A DNA stretch of 64,000 nt from DATEDA01 sp963789885 (GTDB lineage Bacteria; Pseudomonadota; Gammaproteobacteria; Burkholderiales; SG8-39), in the NCBI GenBank assembly GCA_963789885.1, contig CAWBNB010000071.1, positions 186,001 to 250,000 of the forward strand. The letters run 5' to 3'. A program made the translations under genes and the position numbers. The first letter of the stretch is position 1, and the number at the start of each line of letters is the position of its first letter. Of this stretch, positions 24,998 to 33,874 are shown piece after piece. A model generated the notes under the pieces. It did not search any database and had not been told where the DNA came from. It saw only the letters and a program-made list of their open reading frames with translations.

Positions 24998-25738
24998 TCA
25001 TGCCGGCGGCTCGACCCTGCGGTAGTGCTCGGAGGTGTACTTGCAGATCGGGCACCTGCCGGCCGGGATCCGGTGCACCGTAGAGCCGCAGATCTGGCAG
25101 ACGTAGTACGTGCCGGTCTTCATGTCGATCGTTCTCGCCACCATCTCGAAGAAGGTCGGCGAGTACTGCTGGAGCTTGCGGATCACGTCCCGATGCTGCT
25201 TCTCGGATTCCCAGGCGTAGGTGACGTAGGCCAGCGCGTCGGGATGCCCCTCGGGCTTCAAGCGCGCGAGTAGCCCGGGGTAGAACGCGTCGATCGAGTC
25301 GATCTCCTCGCTCACCGCCTTCAGCAGGTTCTCCTTCGTGCTGCCCGTGGTCGGGTTCGTCGCCGGCGCTGGCTCGGCCTCGGCGCCCAGCCTCGCCAGG
25401 ACGCGCTGGAAGTTCTGCGCGTGGATCAGCTCGGAAGCGGCGAGCGCGATGAACAGATAGGCGATGCCGGTGTAGCCCTGCGCCTTTGCCTGCTGCCCGT
25501 ATTCCCGGTACCGGCGGTAGACAACGGTCTCCCGCTGCTGTGCGGTTTGCATCGTGGCGATCGTCTCGGCATACGCGGCCGCGGCCGCGGGCCGCAGCAG
25601 CCCTGCGCTCCATGCGACGGCCCCCGCAGCAAGGCAGGCGAGATGACCCCGCCGCGAGCGCCCGTGGGCGGACAGAGTGCAAAGCGCCACGCCCGACGGG
25701 CGATTGCGCTCCGAAGTGTTCCCGTGTCGTGTCGTCAT
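24998..25738 (-). CDS. Rubrerythrin-like protein with N-terminal export-type signal
   Basis: 246 residues. A ferritin-like diiron domain is followed by a C-terminal rubredoxin-like knuckle pair YVCQICGSTVH ... GRCPICKY. Diiron candidates are QRETVVY, SELIHAQ, EEIDS and ESEKQH. Rubrerythrins reduce peroxide in the cytosol of anaerobes. Unusually, residues 20-55 read as a basic segment (GRSRRGH) followed by a hydrophobic Ala-rich stretch ending ALRPAAAAAY-like, resembling a Tat or Sec signal. A shorter internal start would remove it, for example near the diiron domain, but no good alternative is seen. Thirty bases after fdx; last gene of the operon. Confidence 0.8.
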   Translation of the reverse strand: MTTRHGNTSERNRPSGVALCTLSAHGRSRRGHLACLAAGAVAWSAGLLRPAAAAAYAETIATMQTAQQRETVVYRRYREYGQQAKAQGYTGIAYLFIALAASELIHAQNFQRVLARLGAEAEPAPATNPTTGSTKENLLKAVSEEIDSIDAFYPGLLARLKPEGHPDALAYVTYAWESEKQHRDVIRKLQQYSPTFFEMVARTIDMKTGTYYVCQICGSTVHRIPAGRCPICKYTSEHYRRVEPPA

Positions 25739-25768
25739 GATCCGGAGCGTGTCCGCTTCGGCCGTCGC

Positions 25769-26011
25769 TCAGCCGTGCAGGCTCTGGTACTTCTCGAGGA
25801 GCTGCTCCGGCGTCTCGCTGAACTCCGGGTTGGCGGGAATGCAATCGGCCGGGCAGACGAGCCGGCACTGCGGCTCGTCGTGCGCGCCGACGCACTCGGT
25901 GCACTTCAGCGGGTCGATGACGTACGGCGTGCCGGCGCTGATCGCCTCGTTCGGGCAGACCGGCTTGCAGGCGTCGCACGCGGTGCAGTCGTCGGTGATC
26001 ATCAGTGCCAT
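25769..26011 (-). CDS. fdx: Two-[4Fe-4S] ferredoxin, electron donor to benzoyl-CoA reductase
   Basis: 80 residues. First cluster motif CTACDACKPVCP; second CTECVGAHDEPQCRLVCP, with the eight-residue insertion typical of the YfhL/Thauera Fdx type. In Thauera this ferredoxin is reduced by KorAB and donates to benzoyl-CoA reductase at very low potential. The gene lies 17 bases after bcrD, exactly as in the Thauera cluster. ATG preceded by gagga. Confidence 0.9.
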   Translation of the reverse strand: MALMITDDCTACDACKPVCPNEAISAGTPYVIDPLKCTECVGAHDEPQCRLVCPADCIPANPEFSETPEQLLEKYQSLHG

Positions 26012-26028
26012 GGTCGTCTCCTCGGATC

Positions 26029-26868
26029 TCAGGCGGCGCGACGCTCTTCGAGCTCGCGCAGCTTCGCGTGCCGGAACGCCCCCCACAACGCCGCCCCGAT
26101 CGCGCCGGCGTAGATCGAGTCGGGGTGGCTCGCCGCCTCGACCTTCACCTTCTCGTTCGCGAGCTCCTCCTGGATCGCGGCGAGCAGGCCGGAGTCGAGC
26201 GCGAGCCCGCCGGTGAGGAGCGCGGTTCCCTGCGTGATGCCGGTGACCTTCAGGAGCTTCACGATCCGCGAGGCCATCGAGAGGTGGATGCCCTTCAGGA
26301 TGTCGGGCGTCGCGATGCCGCGCGAGACCATGTTGATCACGTCGGTCTCGGCGAGCACGGCGCAGATCGAGCTCACCTTTTCGGGCGTCTTCGAGCTCTG
26401 CGACAGGGGGCCGATCTCGTCGACCGCGACGCCGAGGTAGCGGGCGATGTTCTCGAGGAACTGGCCCGAGCCCGAGGCGCACTGGCTGGTCATCTTGTAC
26501 TGCAGCACCTTGCCGCGGCTGTCGACGAAGATCGCGCGGCCGTTCAGTGCGCCGATGTCGACCACCGCGCGCGCGTCGGGCCGGAGGTACACGCCGCCGC
26601 GGGCGTGGGTCGTCATGGAGTAGAAATGCCCGGTGGCGAACTTGACGTTCTCGCCTTCGCCGGTGGTCGCGATGTACGCGACGTCCTCCGGCTTGAGCTT
26701 CGCCTCCGCGCAGACCCCGTCGAAACCCTCACGCGCGAGCTCCATCGGGTCGCGCTTGCGGATGCGCTCGCAGCGCTTGGCGAGCCATTCGGTGCCCGCG
26801 CCGTCGGAGCGGAACAGGACCGTCTTGACCGCGCCCGAGCCGATGTCGATGCCTGCCGTGTGGATCAT
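26029..26868 (-). CDS. bcrD: Benzoyl-CoA reductase subunit D (BadG/BcrD)
   Basis: 279 residues, close to the Thauera subunit (about 280). ASKHA-fold ATPase: IDIGSGAVKTVLF phosphate-1 motif, VVDIGALNGRAI phosphate-2, ALLTGGLALDSG adenosine motif. Cysteines in SQCASGSGQF and SSICAVLAE are the expected ligands of the [4Fe-4S] cluster bridged with BcrA. With BcrA it hydrolyses two ATP to drive electrons to the BcrBC active site. ATGA overlap with bcrA. Confidence 0.93.
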   Translation of the reverse strand: MIHTAGIDIGSGAVKTVLFRSDGAGTEWLAKRCERIRKRDPMELAREGFDGVCAEAKLKPEDVAYIATTGEGENVKFATGHFYSMTTHARGGVYLRPDARAVVDIGALNGRAIFVDSRGKVLQYKMTSQCASGSGQFLENIARYLGVAVDEIGPLSQSSKTPEKVSSICAVLAETDVINMVSRGIATPDILKGIHLSMASRIVKLLKVTGITQGTALLTGGLALDSGLLAAIQEELANEKVKVEAASHPDSIYAGAIGAALWGAFRHAKLRELEERRAA

Positions 26869-28205
26869 GTCCGCGCCTCCGCCGTTTTTCCTTCCTCGAC
26901 CACCGCGCGCCAGGCGAACGTCGCGCCGCCGAGCGCACCGGTGTAGATCGAGTCGGGATCGATGTTCAGCGTCACCTCGCCGTAGTTATCGAAGACGAGC
27001 TCGCGCAGCGCCTTCACCGCAGCCTCGTTTTTCGCCACGCCGCCGGTGAAGGTGAACTCGTTCCGCACGCCGCCGGAGCGCGCGAGGATCGACATCGCCC
27101 GCAGGATGATCGCGCGGTGGAGCCCGGCCATGATGTCCTCGCGCCGGTCCCCGAGCGACAGCCGGTCGCGGAGCTCCGCGCCGGCGAATACGGTGCAGGT
27201 CGAGTTGATCTTGATCGTCTTCTGCGCCTTCATCGCGAGCGGCCCGAGCTCGTGCAGGCCGAGGTTCATCTCGTCGGCGATGTACCCGAGATAGCGGCCG
27301 CAGCCGGCGGCACAGCGATCGTTCATCTGGAAGTTCTCGACGATCCCGGCCGGGTCGACCTGGATCGCCTTGGTGTCCTGGCCGCCGATGTCGAGCACGG
27401 TGGCTGTACCCGGATACATGACGTGCGCGCCGAGGCCGTGGCACAGGATCTCGGAGCGGATGTGCTCCTTCGAAAACGGCAGCCGCGCGCGGCCGTAGCC
27501 GGTGCCGACGACGTAAGTCTCCTCGAGCTCGGTCGCTAGCACGCCATCGATCGGCGCGCGGACCGCGGCGGACGAGGAGGCGGCCTCCGGCAGCGCCTCG
27601 AACGTGCGATCGAGCGCGCGGCGCAGGTTGGAACGCACCGAGTCGCCGTAGACGCGGTTCTCGACCTCGATGATCGAGCGGTCGAAGACGTTGAGCAGCA
27701 TGTCGTAGCGCAGCCCCGCTTCCTTGGCCACAGTCTCGCCGATCGCGAGGTAACGGCTGCCGGCGATGTCGCGGAAGAAGTCGGACTTGCGCTTCGCGCC
27801 CGGGGCGAACATCTCGGGCGCCTCCTCGCGGAGCCTCCTGAAGACCTCGGTCAGCGCGGCGGCGACCGCTTTGACGTCGGCGCCGAAACGGGGTCCTTCG
27901 GCGTTCCGCTTGCACACCTGCTCGAGGTCGGCGAGCTGTTCGATGAACTGCTCGCGCCGGAGTTCGCGCTCGAGCTGCCCGAGGAAAGCCTCGAGCCCGC
28001 CGTTCAGCGTCCCGGCGCGCTCGAGCGCGCCCCGCAGGAGAGTGAACCGCGCAGCTACGAGCGCCTCCTGCTTCGCGACCGCGGCGGCGGTGTCGTAGTT
28101 CGACCGCGAGTTGGTGATGCCGCGGCCGATGACGTTCCGGGCCTCGTCGATCACCACCGCCTTGGTGGTGGTGGAGCCTAGGTCGACGCCGATGAAGCAG
28201 CGCAT
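26865..28205 (-). CDS. bcrA: Benzoyl-CoA reductase subunit A (BadF/BcrA)
   Basis: 446 residues. ATPase motifs are GVDLGSTTTKAV at the start, VLDIGGQDTKAI in the middle and FTFTGGVAKNEA near the end. Cluster cysteines lie in DRCAAGCGRY and NSTCTVF. Relative to BcrD it carries an extra helical region (about residues 75-200). It forms the electron-activating module with BcrD. The start MRCFIGVDLG is fixed by family alignment. Fourteen bases separate it from bcrB. Confidence 0.93.
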   Translation of the reverse strand: MRCFIGVDLGSTTTKAVVIDEARNVIGRGITNSRSNYDTAAAVAKQEALVAARFTLLRGALERAGTLNGGLEAFLGQLERELRREQFIEQLADLEQVCKRNAEGPRFGADVKAVAAALTEVFRRLREEAPEMFAPGAKRKSDFFRDIAGSRYLAIGETVAKEAGLRYDMLLNVFDRSIIEVENRVYGDSVRSNLRRALDRTFEALPEAASSSAAVRAPIDGVLATELEETYVVGTGYGRARLPFSKEHIRSEILCHGLGAHVMYPGTATVLDIGGQDTKAIQVDPAGIVENFQMNDRCAAGCGRYLGYIADEMNLGLHELGPLAMKAQKTIKINSTCTVFAGAELRDRLSLGDRREDIMAGLHRAIILRAMSILARSGGVRNEFTFTGGVAKNEAAVKALRELVFDNYGEVTLNIDPDSIYTGALGGATFAWRAVVEEGKTAEART

Positions 28206-28219
28206 GGAATGCTCCCTGC

Positions 28220-29557
28220 CTAGTGGGCGGTTGTGCGCGAGCGCTTCTGGTTGATCATCTGGAAGTAGCTCTCGAGCCGGTTCTTGATGTTCGCCGCCGA
28301 GAAGTAGCGCGGGTCGACGAGGTCGGACTCGATGAACGCCGCCGGCTTGCCGGTGCGCTTCTCGACCTCGCGCAGGATGAGGAGCTGCCCGGCGGAGAAG
28401 CTGTTGCAGCTCTTGATCGAGTTGATGAGGAGCCCGTCGGCCTGGTACTCCTCGATGTACCGGCAGATCATGTCGATCCGCTGCGGGAAGTTGAGGTTGG
28501 TGTAGCAGCCGAGGCAGTACTCGGCGAGCGACTCGAGCGGCCGGTCGGGGTCGTGGCGGAAGCCGAAGTCGTAGACGCCGCCGACCTTGGCGTAGGTGGA
28601 GGCGACGATCACCGCGCCCTCGTCGTAGAACATCTTCCAGAAGTCGCGGAAGCTGGTCCAGTTCGGCGGGCCCTCGACGACGAGCCGGTACTTCTCCTCG
28701 GCGAGCTCGCCCTCGGGGGTGATCGGGCCCTTCTTCTCGCGCACGCGCTCGTCGATCTCCCCGCGCAGCACCGAGTAGTACTTCGTCGCCTCCGGCGTGC
28801 CGCGGAAGGCGGTGAAGATCGGCCCGATGTAGTAGACCGCGCCGAAGTAGCCGTCGATGGGCGAGGGCCGGTTCTTCGCCGACTGCAGCACCCGCACGAG
28901 ATCGGTCTCCGCCTTCTGCGACTCCTTCATGTACTCGCGCAGGCGGTCGATGTCGAACTTGATCCCCGACACCCGCTCGAGCGTCGGGATCACGTTCTCC
29001 TTGAGCTGCTTCACGACGTAGTTGCGCATGTTCGGGTTGATCTTCCCGTCGCCCTGGTACGGCACGTGCAGCATCGTCGTCTCGCAGCCGTACTTCTGGC
29101 GGATCAGCTCGAACCACTTCATGAAGGTGAAGCAGCCGGTGTAGGAGAGCAGCAGCACGTCGGGCTTCGGCAGCGCCTCGCCGGTCGGGCCCACCTCCCC
29201 CCCGAGCATCATCCCGAGGTCTGCCTTCACGTAGGTGCAGACGTCCTCGGAGTGCCCGTCGCGCTCGGCGTCCATGATCATCTTGCCCGAGCGCTTCCGC
29301 ATGCCGTTCTGCAGCGCATTGGTCTCGGGCAGGCTCCGCGCGAAGTCGAAGCACATCAGCAGCTCGTTGAGGTTGCCCGGCACGAACGTCGCGGAGATCT
29401 TGCGGCCGACGTCGTGCGCGGTCGCCAGCTCGTGGTAGTTGCGGTTGATGAGCTCCTTCTGGAGCCACATCGCGTCCTCCTTCACCACCTGCGGCTTTGG
29501 CGCGGTAGGCTTCGGCGCGGCGGGTTTCGGTGCGGCTTGGGGGGTCGGCGTGGTCAT
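28220..29557 (-). CDS. bcrB: Benzoyl-CoA reductase subunit B
   Basis: 445 residues of the HgdB/HgdC-like dehydratase and reductase family. It holds part of the benzoyl-CoA site together with BcrC. Cysteines in SYTGCFTFMKW, EYCLGCYTNLNF and SIKSCNSFS are candidate [4Fe-4S] ligands. The first 25 residues are an Ala-Pro-Lys-rich linker-like repeat (PKPAAPKPTAPKP) that looks additional to the core. The gene overlaps bcrC by ATGA. Confidence 0.93.
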   Translation of the reverse strand: MTTPTPQAAPKPAAPKPTAPKPQVVKEDAMWLQKELINRNYHELATAHDVGRKISATFVPGNLNELLMCFDFARSLPETNALQNGMRKRSGKMIMDAERDGHSEDVCTYVKADLGMMLGGEVGPTGEALPKPDVLLLSYTGCFTFMKWFELIRQKYGCETTMLHVPYQGDGKINPNMRNYVVKQLKENVIPTLERVSGIKFDIDRLREYMKESQKAETDLVRVLQSAKNRPSPIDGYFGAVYYIGPIFTAFRGTPEATKYYSVLRGEIDERVREKKGPITPEGELAEEKYRLVVEGPPNWTSFRDFWKMFYDEGAVIVASTYAKVGGVYDFGFRHDPDRPLESLAEYCLGCYTNLNFPQRIDMICRYIEEYQADGLLINSIKSCNSFSAGQLLILREVEKRTGKPAAFIESDLVDPRYFSAANIKNRLESYFQMINQKRSRTTAH

Positions 29558-30723
29558 GCGGCGCTCCACAGCTTGATCGAATCGGCGAAGGTCCCGGCCT
29601 GCTCGCGGATCGGCGCCATCTGGCCGGTGTTCTCCGCGAACTTGAATGCGGTGTATGGGATCTTGTGCTTGGCCAGCACCTCCTGGAGCATCGGCCGCTC
29701 GAGCAGCGCCGGATCGCAGAAGGAGGCGGCGGCGAAGATCACGCCCTCGGCGGCGGTCCGCTTCACCGACTCGAGCAGGAACTTGCCCTTGTCCTCGCGG
29801 CGCTCGTCGTACTTCGAGGCGGTCGAGACCGAGCGGTGCAGGAACGCCCGCGAGAGGTTCTCGAGCGGGTTCCCGTCGGCCGGCACGTCGTCGAGCAGCC
29901 AGCGCTGGATGAGCGTGAAGTCGTCGTCGACGATGTAGCAGCCGGCCATCTCGATCGACTTGATCAGGCCGAGCGGCGGCTGCTCGCAGAACGAGCCGGT
30001 GACGACGACGCGGGCGTTGTCGCGCTTGGGCCGCTTCTCGGCTTCGGCGGCGGTCAGGTATTCGCGAACGAGCTCGGTATGCGCTTCGGGCGGCAGGACG
30101 TTGCCGGCGCGCAGCACCAGGTAGATCTCGGCGGTCGGCGCCTGCCAGGGTTTCTGCGCACGGTACGCATAGAGATCGCGGACCGCGCGACGGTTGTCGT
30201 TGTAGACGGCGATCGACTGGCGGAGATCGTCGTCGGTGACCGGACGGCCGGCGACCCCGGCGAGATCGTCGCGGAGCGTCTCGAGCTCGCGGACGTAGAA
30301 CTCGCCGCCGACGGCGTCGTGGTATTCCTGCGGGACGTCGAAGTAGCGGACGTACTTGTCCTTGAACAAGATCTGCCACATCCCGGAGAGGTTGCGGATG
30401 ACGTCGCAGATCGAAGGGAACAGCATCCCGTCCAGGCAGTCGAGCCGGCCGGTCAGCCCGAGCTCGATCGTCGAGCGCGGAATGCGGCAGATGTAGCTCT
30501 GGTAGTACGCGTCGCCCTGGATGACCTCGAGCTGGTCGCCGCCGCCGAAGATGCCAACCGGCAGCATGCCCGCCGCATGGATGAGCTCGCGCGGCACGTA
30601 GATCGGCATGTAGCCGATCGCCTTGCGGCCGGGCGCCGCGGCTTTCCACGTCTTGACGGCGTTGAAGTGAAGGTCCTCGAAGAGGGCTTCGCACCGCCGG
30701 ACGATCTCGGTCAGCTGGGCCAT
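29554..30723 (-). CDS. bcrC: Benzoyl-CoA reductase subunit C
   Basis: 389 residues (Thauera BcrC about 386). HgdB-like fold with cysteines in YICRIPRS, SICDVIRN, GSFCEQPP and ASFCDPALL. Pairs with BcrB to bind benzoyl-CoA and deliver two electrons to the ring. The ATG at 30723 has ggag eight bases upstream; a GTG directly before it (30726) would add one residue. It begins 13 bases after the dch stop. Confidence 0.92.
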   Translation of the reverse strand: MAQLTEIVRRCEALFEDLHFNAVKTWKAAAPGRKAIGYMPIYVPRELIHAAGMLPVGIFGGGDQLEVIQGDAYYQSYICRIPRSTIELGLTGRLDCLDGMLFPSICDVIRNLSGMWQILFKDKYVRYFDVPQEYHDAVGGEFYVRELETLRDDLAGVAGRPVTDDDLRQSIAVYNDNRRAVRDLYAYRAQKPWQAPTAEIYLVLRAGNVLPPEAHTELVREYLTAAEAEKRPKRDNARVVVTGSFCEQPPLGLIKSIEMAGCYIVDDDFTLIQRWLLDDVPADGNPLENLSRAFLHRSVSTASKYDERREDKGKFLLESVKRTAAEGVIFAAASFCDPALLERPMLQEVLAKHKIPYTAFKFAENTGQMAPIREQAGTFADSIKLWSAA

Positions 30724-30736
30724 CACTGGTGCTCCA

Positions 30737-31507
30737 TCAGTTGTGCTCCCAGACGGGCTCGCGCTTGGCGAGAAAGGCCGCGAGCCCCTCGTTCGCGTCG
30801 CGCGTCGTCATCAGGCCTTCGAGGTAGAGCCACTCGACTGCCTCGAGCCGGCGCTTCACCTCGGGAAGCAGCGTCTCCCGCGCTGCGCGCACGGCGTAAC
30901 CGAGCGAGCTCGCGCTCCTCGCCGCGAGGTGCTGGTCGAAATACTCGAGCGCCGCGTCGTGGCTGCTCGCGGACACGTGCTGCACCAGGCCGAGGCGCAG
31001 CGCCTCCTCGGCGCCGACCGGGCGGCCGGAGAAGAGCAGGTCCTCGGCGGCCGGCTGGCCGATCCGCAGCGGCAGCAGACAGGACGCCGCCGGCGCGAAC
31101 ACGCCGAGCTGGATCTCGGGCTGTCCGAGCTGCGCGTCCGGCGACGCGAAGATCCGCGTGCCCGCGGCGGCGAGCTCGAGCCCCCCGCCGAGGCACTGGC
31201 CCTGCACCGCGACGAGGATCGGCCGCGGCCATTCCAGCATCGTGACGAGCAGGGTGTGCAGGGACCTGAGCATCCGGGTGCACTGCTCCGGCAGGTGCTC
31301 CTCGACGCTCGCCCCGAAGCTGAAGTGCGGCCCCTCGGCGTCGATCAGCGCCGCGCGGAGCCTCCCCGGCAGGTGGTGCTCGTTCAAGGCGTGCGTCAGG
31401 GCGGCGATCATCGCGTGGTCGATGATGTTCGCCTTCGGCCGCGCGAGGCGCAGGCGCAGCAGCGACTCGTTCCGGTCGAGCCAGACCTTGAGCGGCGCCT
31501 CGCTCAC
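30737..31507 (-). CDS. dch: Cyclohexa-1,5-diene-1-carbonyl-CoA hydratase
   Basis: 256 residues (Thauera Dch 257), crotonase fold. It adds water to the dienoyl-CoA made by benzoyl-CoA reductase, giving 6-hydroxycyclohex-1-ene-1-carbonyl-CoA. Oxyanion-hole segments are HFSFGASVEEH and GQCLGGGLELA. The order oah-dch-bcrC identifies this crotonase. The GTG start overlaps the oah stop (GTGA), preceded by ggagg. Confidence 0.9.
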   Translation of the reverse strand: MSEAPLKVWLDRNESLLRLRLARPKANIIDHAMIAALTHALNEHHLPGRLRAALIDAEGPHFSFGASVEEHLPEQCTRMLRSLHTLLVTMLEWPRPILVAVQGQCLGGGLELAAAGTRIFASPDAQLGQPEIQLGVFAPAASCLLPLRIGQPAAEDLLFSGRPVGAEEALRLGLVQHVSASSHDAALEYFDQHLAARSASSLGYAVRAARETLLPEVKRRLEAVEWLYLEGLMTTRDANEGLAAFLAKREPVWEHN

Positions 31508-32613
31508 TGCTTCCTCCGCGGCTGGATCCGCTCGGTCAGCCCGTCCGTCCAGCCCTCGCCCGCGGCGATCGCCTGCCGGAGCGCGACGAAGTCGATCTCG
31601 CGGTCGTCCTTGGGGCCTTCGTTGAACGCGCGGAATCCGGCGCGCGCCTCGGTCATCATGTTGAGCGCGAGCCAGGCGCGGTGATTCTCCTTGTTGCGGT
31701 TCCACGCCTCGAGCTTGGGCTTCCTCAGTTCCTCGATCGTCTTGATCGTGCAGTCGGGGAAGGTGAGGAGGAGCTTCGCGCACAGCGATTCGACGGCTGC
31801 GTCGAGCGCGGAGAGATCGACGGCGCCCTTCGCGAGCTTCGCTTTGCCGTCCTTCGCTGCGTCCCCGGTCTTGAAGTCGCCGTACACGATCCGGCCGTAC
31901 TCGTCGGCGAAGCGTTGCGTTTCGACCAGCGGGTTCGCGACGAAATGGCCGTCGACCTTCAGCCCCGGGGTGATGTCGGCAAGCATCCCCCAGTGGTAGG
32001 CCTTGTGCGCCGAGAAGGGTTCGCACATCACGCACGCCACCATCGCGCGGTCGGCGCCGATGACCGGCGGCAGGAAGTCGGTGGCGCCGCCGATCGGCGC
32101 CGAGCCGTGCTTCGGGCCCGCCTGGCCGAAGCGGGCGAGGTCCTGCGCGATCGAGAAGTCGCACGCCATCCCGATCTCCTGCCCGCCGCCGATGCGCATG
32201 CCGTTCACGCGGCAGACGACCGGCTTGTCGCAGGTGAGGATGCCCGTCACCATGTCGTTGAAGAGCCGCATGTACTGGCGGTACTCCTGCGGGTGGCCGG
32301 CGTAGTACTCGGCATACTCCTTCGTGTTGCCGCCGGTGCAGAACGCCTTGTCGCCGACACCGGTGAACACGACGCAATTGACGTCGCGCGCGTTCGACGC
32401 GGCGCGGAAGGCGAGGATCAGGCCCTTCGCAATCTCGGTGGTGTACGAGTTGAACTGCGACGGGTTGTCGATCCAGATCCAGGCGTTGTGGAGCCCGGCG
32501 GCGGGCTTCCCGTCGGGCGCCCGCGCGGGGCGTTTCTCGATCTTCACCCCGGGCACGGTGATCTCGGCGAGGTCGTGGTTCTTGAGCACGTACGGTGCGG
32601 CGGGAGCGTTCAT
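31504..32613 (-). CDS. oah: 6-oxocyclohex-1-ene-1-carbonyl-CoA hydrolase
   Basis: 369 residues, longer than ordinary crotonases and near Thauera Oah (377). It hydrates and opens the ring of 6-oxocyclohexene-carbonyl-CoA to give 3-hydroxypimelyl-CoA. Crotonase motifs are KAFCTGGNTKEYAEYY and RIGGGQEIGMACDF, plus the conserved GPKHGSAPIGGATDFLP. The C-terminal 100-residue extension is typical of Oah. It lies 36 bases after had. Confidence 0.93.
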   Translation of the reverse strand: MNAPAAPYVLKNHDLAEITVPGVKIEKRPARAPDGKPAAGLHNAWIWIDNPSQFNSYTTEIAKGLILAFRAASNARDVNCVVFTGVGDKAFCTGGNTKEYAEYYAGHPQEYRQYMRLFNDMVTGILTCDKPVVCRVNGMRIGGGQEIGMACDFSIAQDLARFGQAGPKHGSAPIGGATDFLPPVIGADRAMVACVMCEPFSAHKAYHWGMLADITPGLKVDGHFVANPLVETQRFADEYGRIVYGDFKTGDAAKDGKAKLAKGAVDLSALDAAVESLCAKLLLTFPDCTIKTIEELRKPKLEAWNRNKENHRAWLALNMMTEARAGFRAFNEGPKDDREIDFVALRQAIAAGEGWTDGLTERIQPRRKQ

Positions 32614-32649
32614 CGTCAGATCCCCTTTCGATATTCGAGCGGTTTCATC

Positions 32650-33717
32650 TCAGGGCACGAGGACCGCGCGGCGCGTGATGTCGCGATGGTGCACGGCCTC
32701 GAACACGTGGTTGATGTCGGCGAGCGGGTGCGGCTCGACGAACGGTTTGATCAGGACGGCTCCGGCGAGCACGAGGTCGAGCGCCGCCGGGTACAGCTCG
32801 GGCGGGCAACCCCAGTTGCCGATCGCGCGCGCGTCGAACGCCATCAGGTTCGAGAGCCGGATCTCGACCTTGTCCATGGTGAAGCCGACGACGCTCAGCG
32901 TCGCGCCGTGGACGAGGAGGGCGTAGGCGGTGAGCTGACCGGCCGCGGTGCCCGAGCATTCGAAGACGATCCACTCGGTCGCGGGCAGCCCGTTCTGCTT
33001 TGCGAAGTCGCCGATCGACGTCTTCAGCGCCTTGGCATCCAGTTCCCGCGCGTTGAGCGTCAGCGCGGCGCCGTGTTTGCCGATGGTGGCGAGCTTGTCG
33101 GCGTCGACGTCGATCGCGACCACCTTTGCGCCGCGCGCGTTGGCGACCTGCACGCAGTAGCCGCCGACGCCGCCCGCGCCGACGACGATCGCGAGCGAGC
33201 CGGGTGCAACGCCGGCGCGGACCACGGCCTGGTAGGGCGTCGTGAGCGCGTCGGCGACGACCGACACCTCGGCCAGCGAGAGGCCGGCGGCGGCGAGACG
33301 CGTCTCGTCGACCGGGCACAGCCCGCGCGCCGGCACGACGATGTGCGACGCGAACCCGCCCTGGATGTCATTGCCGGGCATCTTCTGCCGGCGGCAGATG
33401 TTCGGCCGGCCGCGACGGCACGGCTCGCACTCGCCGCACGGGATCACCGCCGGGACGATCACCGCGCGCCCGATCCAGCCTTCGGCGCCGTCGCCGGCGG
33501 CCACCACGCGGCCCGCGACTTCGTGCCCGAGGGCGAGCGGCAGCGGGTGATTGAGACGGACCCCGTCGTAGAAGTAGCCGAGGTCGGTGTGGCAGACGCC
33601 GCAGCCGGCCACCTGCACGACGACCTCGCCGGCGGCGGGCGGGAACGGGTCGAAGTCGGCCTGCACCATCGGCGCTTTGGGCGCCGTCATTAGCCAGCGG
33701 TGAGCAACCAAGGCCAT
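32650..33717 (-). CDS. had: 6-hydroxycyclohex-1-ene-1-carbonyl-CoA dehydrogenase
   Basis: 355-residue zinc-dependent medium-chain alcohol dehydrogenase; oxidises the Dch product with NAD+. Catalytic zinc: GCGVCHTD and GHEVAG. Structural zinc: CGECEPCRRGRPNIC. NAD fold: VVGAGGVGGYCVQVA followed by D in VAIDVDADK. The ATG at 33717 follows aggagg; the open frame extends upstream only as far as 33789. First gene of the minus-strand benzoyl-CoA operon. Confidence 0.92.
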   Translation of the reverse strand: MALVAHRWLMTAPKAPMVQADFDPFPPAAGEVVVQVAGCGVCHTDLGYFYDGVRLNHPLPLALGHEVAGRVVAAGDGAEGWIGRAVIVPAVIPCGECEPCRRGRPNICRRQKMPGNDIQGGFASHIVVPARGLCPVDETRLAAAGLSLAEVSVVADALTTPYQAVVRAGVAPGSLAIVVGAGGVGGYCVQVANARGAKVVAIDVDADKLATIGKHGAALTLNARELDAKALKTSIGDFAKQNGLPATEWIVFECSGTAAGQLTAYALLVHGATLSVVGFTMDKVEIRLSNLMAFDARAIGNWGCPPELYPAALDLVLAGAVLIKPFVEPHPLADINHVFEAVHHRDITRRAVLVP

Positions 33718-33791
33718 GCCTCCCCTCCTCGGGCGAGGCTCCTGGCGGATCAGTTCTTGGTCTGGGGCCGGGCTTGACTTCCGCCCCACCC

Positions 33792-33832
33792 TAATTTAGC
33801 ATTACGGTACCAAATTACAATAATTGCGTCAA
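33792..33832 (-). promoter_or_regulatory. AT-rich promoter/operator region of the benzoyl-CoA operon
   Basis: A 40-base AT-rich island in otherwise GC-rich DNA, between had and korA. On the minus strand TTGACG (33832-33827) is a good -35, with TACCGT 17 bases on as a weak -10; transcription would start near 33797. TAATTT (33792-33797) and AAATTA (33812-33817) form an inverted repeat with a 14-base spacer covering the -10 region, a plausible repressor site. No named regulator can be tied to it. Confidence 0.45.
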
Positions 33833-33874
33833 GCCCCGATCCGCGCAGCTTGCGCGCGGCAGCAGCGACCCGGC

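Noticed and set aside
26029..30723. 2-hydroxyacyl-CoA dehydratase with its activator instead of benzoyl-CoA reductase
   Set aside because: Same superfamily, but two different ATPase subunits plus two reductase subunits, with had, oah, dch, fdx and kor, fit only benzoyl-CoA reductase.
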